Of a stretch of DNA of 21,781 nucleotides, positions 18,129 through 21,781 are shown one piece after another. Both the position numbers and the translations under genes were made by a program. Within the stretch, counting starts at the first letter, position 1. Every line of letters starts with the position of its first letter. Under the pieces are notes generated by a model that saw only the letters and a program-made list of their open reading frames with translations, did not search any database and had not been told where the DNA came from. The stretch comes from a virus, in IMG/VR virus record IMGVR_UViG_3300030098_005028, positions 121,278-143,058 of that record. One strand, given 5' to 3'.

Positions 18129-18323
18129 CTACCATCCAAGTACCTCATTCAATTCTTTTTGTAACTTTTTCAATTCGGCTGATGTCGGTCTCGCTTTCAC
18201 TTCCGTATTTGGTAGGTCATGCGCCCAGATAATTGTCTCGAAATTTTTTCTGGCTGCTTGTACGTCCTTCGCTTCTGTGTCTGCGATTCTTTTACCGTTT
18301 GAATAAAGATCGAATTTTCTCAT
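18129..18323 (-). CDS. Hypothetical basic protein, 64 aa
   Basis: Unrecognised. MRKFDLYSNGKRIADTEAKD gives a beta-hairpin start, then helices (VQAARKNFETIIWAHDL, AELKKLQKELNEVLGW). The layout is compatible with a small RNA- or DNA-binding alpha/beta protein (inference). AAAGGA lies before the ATG. Single-gene unit. Confidence 0.78.
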   Translation of the reverse strand: MRKFDLYSNGKRIADTEAKDVQAARKNFETIIWAHDLPNTEVKARPTSAELKKLQKELNEVLGW

Positions 18324-18361
18324 AACTTTTTCCTTTCTAATTATGTCTCTTTGTCTCTTTC

Positions 18362-18389
18362 ATTATAATATATATATCGGCTATGTCAA
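18362..18389 (-). promoter_or_regulatory. mRNA promoter, CGAT class
   Basis: Minus strand TTGACA, N4, CGAT, N8, TATAAT, spacer 16 bp. Confidence 0.85.
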
Positions 18390-18446
18390 GCAATTACTTT
18401 AGTTTTTTTCTAAAAAACTTTTTTAGTATTTTTTTTAATTTTGGGG

Positions 18447-18500
18447 TTGACTTTCTCATATAATAGTGTAAAATTTGCGGGGTTGGATTTGATGAGACAA
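18447..18500 (+). promoter_or_regulatory. Plus-strand cassette promoter
   Basis: TTGACT (18447), N16, TAAAAT (18469-18474), then TTGCGGGGTTGGATTTGATG. Leads into the duplicated 201-bp block. 58 bp from the divergent -35. Confidence 0.7.
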
Positions 18501-18669
18501 TTTTCTAATTTTGTCAAAAAAAACGTATAAAAAAAAATCGCAAAAATTTTATAAAAAATTACAAATTTTGCTTGCTTTCCGCCAAAAAAAAGCCGCTTCG
18601 CAGCATTAGCTGCTACGCAGCTATTTTGCTTGCTTTCCGCCAAAAAAAAGCCGCTTCGCAGCATTAGCT
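18469..18669 (+). repeat. 201-bp intergenic duplication, copy 1
   Basis: From the -10 box of the cassette promoter through two CTTGCT units (18571 and 18629, 58-bp period). Differs from copy 2 (20017-20217) at only a handful of bases. Contains GACAA/TTGTC and GCAAAA...TTTTGC inverted repeats and GCAGC-ATTA-GCTGC hairpins. Confidence 0.85.
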
Positions 18670-18719
18670 ACTCCACCCCTTGCGGGATAGAGTAGCCTTT
18701 GCTTCAGAAAGGTTTTTTC

Positions 18720-18953
18720 TTAACTATGGGGTTTTACTTCTATAAGGTCTCTAACTCTAGTAAGCACATCAATGCATTCTCCTGCATGGCTGTAAAACGT
18801 GTAACCAATCAGTCTAGATGTTGGTAGTATTCGTATGTCACTAACCTCAATCCGTCGGATTTTCTTTTCGTGTTTGTAAATGCCATCCGTCCAGTGGCTA
18901 AGTATAATTGTTTTTTGGTCTTTGATAGCTTCTTGAAATTCTGCTAGATTCAT
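18720..18953 (-). CDS. Hypothetical protein, 77 aa
   Basis: Unrecognised. MNLAEFQEAIKDQKTIILSH, a basic beta segment KHEKKIRRIEVSDIRILP and a short YTFYSHAGECIDV block. Probably alpha/beta. The ATG at 18953 is chosen for AAAGGA 8 nt upstream; a longer frame from 18989 starts at the promoter. Single-gene unit. Confidence 0.77.
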   Translation of the reverse strand: MNLAEFQEAIKDQKTIILSHWTDGIYKHEKKIRRIEVSDIRILPTSRLIGYTFYSHAGECIDVLTRVRDLIEVKPHS

Positions 18954-18991
18954 CGTTTTTTCCTTTCTGAGTTTCTCTTTCTGTCTCATTT

Positions 18992-19019
18992 ATTATAATA
19001 TTAATATCGACGTTGTCAA
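18992..19019 (-). promoter_or_regulatory. mRNA promoter, CGAT class
   Basis: Minus strand TTGACA, N4, CGAT, N8, TATAAT, spacer 16 bp. Confidence 0.85.
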
Positions 19020-19075
19020 CTAAATACTTTAGAAAATACCATAAAAACTTTTTCTAAAAAAATTAAAAAAACTAC

Positions 19076-19138
19076 TTGACAAACCGTTGTTTTTAGTGTA
19101 AAATTTGCGGGGCAAGTTTAGCTGCCCCTTGCGGGGCA
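19076..19138 (+). promoter_or_regulatory. Plus-strand cassette promoter and hairpin
   Basis: TTGACA (19076), N17, TAAAAT (19099-19104), then TTGCGGGGCAAGTTTAGCTG; TGCCCC/GGGGCA (19123-19138). 57 bp from the divergent -35. Confidence 0.72.
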
Positions 19139-19154
19139 ACTCCTTGCTTCTCCT

Positions 19155-19376
19155 TTATAGTTCTTCGTCGTGGTAGTATTCCATAGCTCGGCTGATTGAC
19201 TTTTCTTCGTCCATTCTTTCCGATTCTTCTAGCCTCTTTTCCAATATTGGCATAATCTCTTTAAGAGTATTTGCATAACTTGTATGCTTGGCCGTGCTAG
19301 GCAAAGCGTTGAATTCATCTTTTACGTGTCCAAGTAGTAAAGCGATTTGTGAAGTTGCTTGAGTTATGTGTAACAT
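19155..19376 (-). CDS. Hypothetical helical protein, 73 aa
   Basis: Unrecognised, mostly helical: MLHITQATSQIALLLGHVKD, then KEIMPILEKRLEESERMDEE and an acidic end YYHDEEL. Likely a two-helix hairpin. AAAGG precedes the ATG. Single-gene unit. Confidence 0.77.
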   Translation of the reverse strand: MLHITQATSQIALLLGHVKDEFNALPSTAKHTSYANTLKEIMPILEKRLEESERMDEEKSISRAMEYYHDEEL

Positions 19377-19406
19377 TGTTTTAACCTTTCTGTTAATGTT
19401 TCCTTT

Positions 19407-19434
19407 ATTATAATATGTATCGGCGTATTGTCAA
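19407..19434 (-). promoter_or_regulatory. mRNA promoter, CGAT class
   Basis: Minus strand TTGACA, N6, CGAT, N6, TATAAT, spacer 16 bp. Confidence 0.85.
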
Positions 19435-19510
19435 CAATTATTTCACTAAAAACTATAATTTTTCCAAAATAACTTTTTACGTTTTTTTTATTATTTTTCT
19501 GATTTTACTA

Positions 19511-19539
19511 TTGACATTTGTCCATTATTCCGATATAAT
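19511..19539 (+). promoter_or_regulatory. Plus-strand cassette promoter
   Basis: TTGACA, N17, TATAAT (19534-19539). 77 bp from the divergent -35, two helical turns more than usual. Drives the RNA at 19546-19652. Confidence 0.75.
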
Positions 19540-19545
19540 TTTGCG

Positions 19546-19652
19546 GGGCAAATTTAGCTGATACAATTATTGATATTGAGACTCAGTCTCAATAAGGCCA
19601 ATTTATTGGTTTGGCTGAGACAAATAAAAAACCCCCTTCCGGGGGCTTTTTT
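19546..19652 (+). ncRNA. Short plus-strand RNA with own terminator
   Basis: The transcript begins GCGGGGCAAATTTAGCTG, then folds ATTGAGAC-TCA-GTCTCAAT and CCAA-TTTA-TTGG, and ends at CCCCC-TTCC-GGGGG (19632-19645) followed by T6. No reading frame. It shares its 5' end with the other cassette RNAs and is the clearest complete example. Confidence 0.65.
19625..19652. terminator. Bidirectional terminator
   Basis: CCCCC-TTCC-GGGGG with A-run on one side and T-run on the other, ending both the 67-codon gene (minus) and the plus-strand RNA. Confidence 0.85.
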
Positions 19653-19660
19653 CTAGGGAC

Positions 19661-19864
19661 TTAACCCCAATAATCGGGGTCATCGAATACCATATAAAGT
19701 TCATTCGGCAAATGCATCACAGGCTGACCATCGTACAATTCGACTTCTTCCGAGGATTCGCGCGCATCGTTCATCATTTCGGCACGCTGTTCCTCCATCA
19801 TCCAATTATATTTTTCTTCCCCTGCGGTTTCTTCTGGCGATTGATTTTTTACAAATTTGTTCAT
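19661..19864 (-). CDS. Hypothetical acidic protein, 67 aa
   Basis: Unrecognised, strongly acidic and methionine-rich: MNKFVKNQSPEETAGEEKYN, a helix EEQRAEMMNDARESSEEVEL and an end VFDDPDYWG. Acidic phage proteins of this size sometimes bind host nucleic-acid proteins or mimic DNA, but nothing specific can be claimed. AAAGGA lies before the ATG. Single-gene unit. Confidence 0.77.
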   Translation of the reverse strand: MNKFVKNQSPEETAGEEKYNWMMEEQRAEMMNDARESSEEVELYDGQPVMHLPNELYMVFDDPDYWG

Positions 19865-19899
19865 CTTTTTTCCTTTCTGAACTTGTTTCTCTTTCCTTT

Positions 19900-19927
19900 A
19901 TTATAATATATATCGCCACTATTGCAA
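19900..19927 (-). promoter_or_regulatory. mRNA promoter, CGAT class
   Basis: Minus strand TTGCAA, N6, CGAT, N6, TATAAT, spacer 16 bp. Confidence 0.82.
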
Positions 19928-19993
19928 TAACTTATTGACTAAATTCTATAAAAAAGACAATAAATTTATTTTCAAAAAATTCTAAAAAAAGAC

Positions 19994-20045
19994 TTGACAA
20001 GCCGCCTTTCGCATGGTAAAATTTGCGGGGTTAGATTTGATGAGA
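19994..20045 (+). promoter_or_regulatory. Plus-strand cassette promoter
   Basis: TTGACA (19994), N17, TAAAAT (20017-20022), then TTGCGGGGTTAGATTTGATG. 67 bp from the divergent -35. Leads into duplication copy 2. Confidence 0.7.
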
Positions 20046-20217
20046 CAATTTTCTAATTTTGTCAAAAAAAACGCATAAAAAAAAATCGCAAAAATTTTAT
20101 AAAAAATTACAAATTTTGCTTGCTTTACGCCAAAAAAAAGCCGCTTCGCAGCATTAGCTGCTACGCAGCTATTTTGCTTGCTTTACGCCAAAAGAAAGCC
20201 GCTTCGCAGCATTAGCT
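20017..20217 (+). repeat. 201-bp intergenic duplication, copy 2
   Basis: Near-identical to 18469-18669. A third CTTGCT unit, of the AAAAGCCGCCATGTA type, follows at 20235, giving units at 20119, 20177 and 20235 with an exact 58-bp period. Confidence 0.85.
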
Positions 20218-20335
20218 GCTACGCAGCTATTTTGCTTGCTCCTAAGCATAGGAAAAGCCGCCATGTATATTTAGCTGGAACAAAAAGCAAAACTCAGTAC
20301 ACATGTTTAGGTCATACAAACGTGTGTGAGTATGA

Positions 20336-20357
20336 CGGGCGGCACCATTGCCGCCCG
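20336..20357. repeat. GC-rich hairpin, copy 1
   Basis: CGGGCGGC-ACCATT-GCCGCCCG. Lies 12 nt after the stop of the 175-codon gene. No T-run. Confidence 0.8.
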
Positions 20358-20369
20358 CCCATCGTGGGA

Positions 20370-20897
20370 TTATGACCAGCAGAACCCTACACGCAATAGC
20401 AACGTCTGGTATTCCAAGTGGGTCAACATCGTATGGTCATGATGGTTTTCCATCGGTTCACCCTCTAGGCAATCAGCATAGAAAACGGTTTCGGGTGCGC
20501 CGTCACCATCGAGTGAAATCTGATGAAATCGCTGGATATTTGCGCCCGTTTTTTGATTGGCAAATAATATCGCTGATGCTTGCTCTAGTCCGCTTGTTTT
20601 GCCTGCGTCCCAGTCCAAACCTGCAATGTCAAACTTGCCGTATCCGTAGGTTATGAAGTGGTCATAATGCGCCAAGTACAAGCGGCTTGGTTCACAGTGA
20701 ATTGCCTTCCAAATAGCTTGCGTCTTGTCGTTTGTAGGTAGTGCAGACCCCAACGGGTAAACGTCCGCTTGACCGTCTAATGATGCGAGTACTTCCTCGG
20801 TCACGTTTTTGACGCTGTCAGCGGTGCCAAACGGCACGCCTGCCAAGAGTTCTAAGAGTGTTACGTTGTCGGTGTTGGGATAAAGTCGAGTAGCCAT
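20370..20897 (-). CDS. Hypothetical protein (MATRLYPNT), 175 aa
   Basis: Unrecognised. MATRLYPNTDNVTLLELLAG, then GTADSVKNVTEEVLASLDG, a central aromatic part LYLAHYDHFITYGYGKFD and IAGLDWDAGKTSGLEQ, ending with HTMLTHLEYQTLLLRVGFCW. No catalytic motif is evident. The ATG at 20897 has AAAGG about 10 nt upstream; an apparent longer frame from 20945 reads through the intergenic hairpin. Base composition is clearly more GC-rich than the array to its left, which suggests a different origin. Last gene of a three-gene operon. Confidence 0.8.
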   Translation of the reverse strand: MATRLYPNTDNVTLLELLAGVPFGTADSVKNVTEEVLASLDGQADVYPLGSALPTNDKTQAIWKAIHCEPSRLYLAHYDHFITYGYGKFDIAGLDWDAGKTSGLEQASAILFANQKTGANIQRFHQISLDGDGAPETVFYADCLEGEPMENHHDHTMLTHLEYQTLLLRVGFCWS

Positions 20898-20930
20898 GAG
20901 AATAAACCTTTCTGAATTTCGGGTGATGTT

Positions 20931-20956
20931 GACGGGCGGCACCATTGCCGCCCGTC
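20931..20956. repeat. GC-rich hairpin, copy 2
   Basis: GACGGGCGGC-ACCATT-GCCGCCCGTC, perfect 10-bp stem between two genes of the operon. Confidence 0.85.
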
Positions 20957-20967
20957 ACTTGGTCTGA

Positions 20968-21204
20968 CTATGAGACGGTGATGTTACGCATGCGGGAAAA
21001 CTTGGGTGTTTTGTAGGCACCCGTGCTAGTGTCTACCGCGCGAAAATTGCCGTGTTCTGTTAGGTCATTACAGACAACCTGCCATTCTTTGCGCTCGTAG
21101 CTCTTGGCACCTGATTTTTTATATAAACAAGTGATGATGTAGCCTATTCGGGCGTATCGGGCGGCTTGTTCTGCTGTTAGTTCTGCGTGGAATACTTTGG
21201 ACAT
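20968..21204 (-). CDS. Hypothetical protein, 78 aa
   Basis: Unrecognised. MSKVFHAELTAEQAARYARI begins with a strand and helix, then a beta region (YIITCLYKKS, WQVVCNDLTEHGNFRAVD) and a basic end. AAAGG precedes the ATG. No promoter lies in the short gap upstream, so it is read with its neighbours. Hairpins copy 2 and 3 flank it exactly. Confidence 0.78.
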   Translation of the reverse strand: MSKVFHAELTAEQAARYARIGYIITCLYKKSGAKSYERKEWQVVCNDLTEHGNFRAVDTSTGAYKTPKFSRMRNITVS

Positions 21205-21236
21205 TGTTAAAACCTTTCTGATTTTCTAGGGTGTTA

Positions 21237-21260
21237 GTGGGCGGCACCATTGCCGCCCAC
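21237..21260. repeat. GC-rich hairpin, copy 3
   Basis: GTGGGCGGC-ACCATT-GCCGCCCAC. The outer pairs differ from copies 1 and 2 but remain complementary, so the structure is conserved. Confidence 0.85.
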
Positions 21261-21273
21261 TGTTTGAATCGGT

Positions 21274-21459
21274 CTATCTTTCTGATAACTTTACCGGAAG
21301 TTTGGAAGTGAGTGAAATATTTTCAGCTTCCAAGTTTTCTAGTCCGACACTGTCAACCATTGCCGCCATAATTCGGACTCGAATAGCCCGTTTCTTGGCG
21401 GCGTTAGGGTCTCGGTTTTCGTTGCTGTTTTCTTGCAGTTGTTGAAGCATGTTTCGCAT
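21274..21459 (-). CDS. Hypothetical protein, 61 aa
   Basis: Unrecognised. MRNMLQQLQENSNENRDPNA is a polar helix, followed by a basic KKRAIRVRIMAAMVDS segment and an end with LENLEAENISLTS. The ATG at 21459 is chosen for AAAGGA 8 nt upstream; a longer frame from 21477 is less likely. First gene of the GC-rich operon. Confidence 0.75.
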   Translation of the reverse strand: MRNMLQQLQENSNENRDPNAAKKRAIRVRIMAAMVDSVGLENLEAENISLTSKLPVKLSER

Positions 21460-21510
21460 TGTGTTTTCCTTTAACACTTTGTTTAAGACTTAGTAAACTT
21501 CACTGTTAAA

Positions 21511-21538
21511 ATCTTACCATAATTCCAAACTCGGTAAA
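21511..21538 (-). promoter_or_regulatory. Possible promoter of the GC-rich operon
   Basis: Minus strand TTTACC, N16, TAAGAT with extended -10 TGG. No CGAT and poor -35, unlike the array promoters. Confidence 0.45.
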
Positions 21539-21701
21539 TACCATTACAAGTAGTCGCAATAATTTATATAGCAATAATTGCAACAAATACACGTTTCACC
21601 CTATAAAAATAGGGGTAAAAAAACATCGCATTATTTCGACTTTCTGTAAAATTTGTTTTTGACATGCCTACTAGAATCATCGTTTTCAAGTCGATTTTAC
21701 T

Positions 21702-21781
21702 GCCGTCTGCCGTCCGTCTGCCGTCCGATTGTCTGCCGTCTGCCGTCCGATTGTCTGCCGATTGTCTGCCGATTGTCTGCC
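21702..21781. repeat. Short tandem repeat at the right edge
   Basis: Repeats of GTCTGCC joined by GTCC or GATT; the last copies form a regular 11-bp unit (GATTGTCTGCC). It continues to the window end and probably beyond. Confidence 0.8.

Noticed and set aside
18410-18664. Minus-strand frame of 84 codons across the repeat block
   Set aside because: It lies entirely in the duplicated noncoding block and the A/T tract; its apparent protein is a translation of repeats.
16363-20280. CRISPR array
   Set aside because: Repeat units vary in sequence, periods range from 48 to 58 bp, copies come in twos or threes and no cas gene is present.

Overview
The window looks like an early or accessory region of a large-genome tailed bacteriophage; a phage-like plasmid is the alternative. 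The DNA is AT-rich. Genes are very small, tightly packed and almost all on the minus strand, with bacterial-type ribosome binding sites and sigma-70-like promoters. The recognisable families are typical of phages: dCMP deaminase, a DUF932 protein, a cysteine-rich phage protein with the WRHNQAGDLP motif, a SprT-like metalloprotein and a DUF4313-like protein. There are no structural, packaging or polymerase genes, and the host cannot be named from the sequence.

Layout. Positions 1-3450 hold two minus-strand operons: dCMP deaminase, a conserved phage protein, a methyltransferase-fold protein and small zinc-ribbon and hypothetical proteins. Positions 3451-4351 have no gene but contain a plus-strand promoter followed by about 570 nt of dense, partly long-range base pairing, a candidate large ornate RNA. 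Positions 4352-8700 carry a small DNA-binding protein with a perfect palindromic operator, the DUF932 protein and the cysteine-rich protein. Positions 8876-9640 are the only clearly plus-strand block: one gene and one or two structured RNAs. Positions 9819-20370 are a long array of mini-genes (27-168 codons), most with a private promoter and a hairpin after the stop codon, interrupted by two more structured RNAs (13735-14002 and 15545-15751). Positions 20337-21480 are a more GC-rich three-gene operon separated by three copies of one hairpin. The right edge is a short tandem repeat.

The main discovery is the regulatory architecture. Eighteen intergenic regions carry the same divergent promoter cassette. 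A minus-strand mRNA promoter (TTGACA, 15-17 bp spacer, TATAAT) holds a CGAT tetramer inside the spacer. Upstream, across an A/T tract, a plus-strand promoter (TTGAC, 16-17 bp, TAAAAT or TATAAT) is followed by a conserved TTGCGGGG...TTAGCTG start region and usually a hairpin. The distance between the two -35 boxes takes only the values 47, 56-58, 67 and 77, that is, steps of one DNA helical turn. CGAT is present in 25 of 26 mRNA-type promoters and absent from the plus-strand cassette promoters and from three ncRNA promoters. This suggests a dedicated, face-of-helix-dependent regulator or polymerase factor controlling the whole gene array, with families of short plus-strand RNAs sharing one 5' sequence. 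A second dispersed repeat (CTTGCT...AAAAG...TTAGCTG, about 43-50 bp, often in tandem) looks like a shortened relative of the plus-strand element.

Several genes shorter than usual calling limits have good ribosome binding sites and often their own promoters (27, 28, 32, 39, 39, 41 and 47 codons); several encode single-pass membrane peptides or a small lipoprotein.
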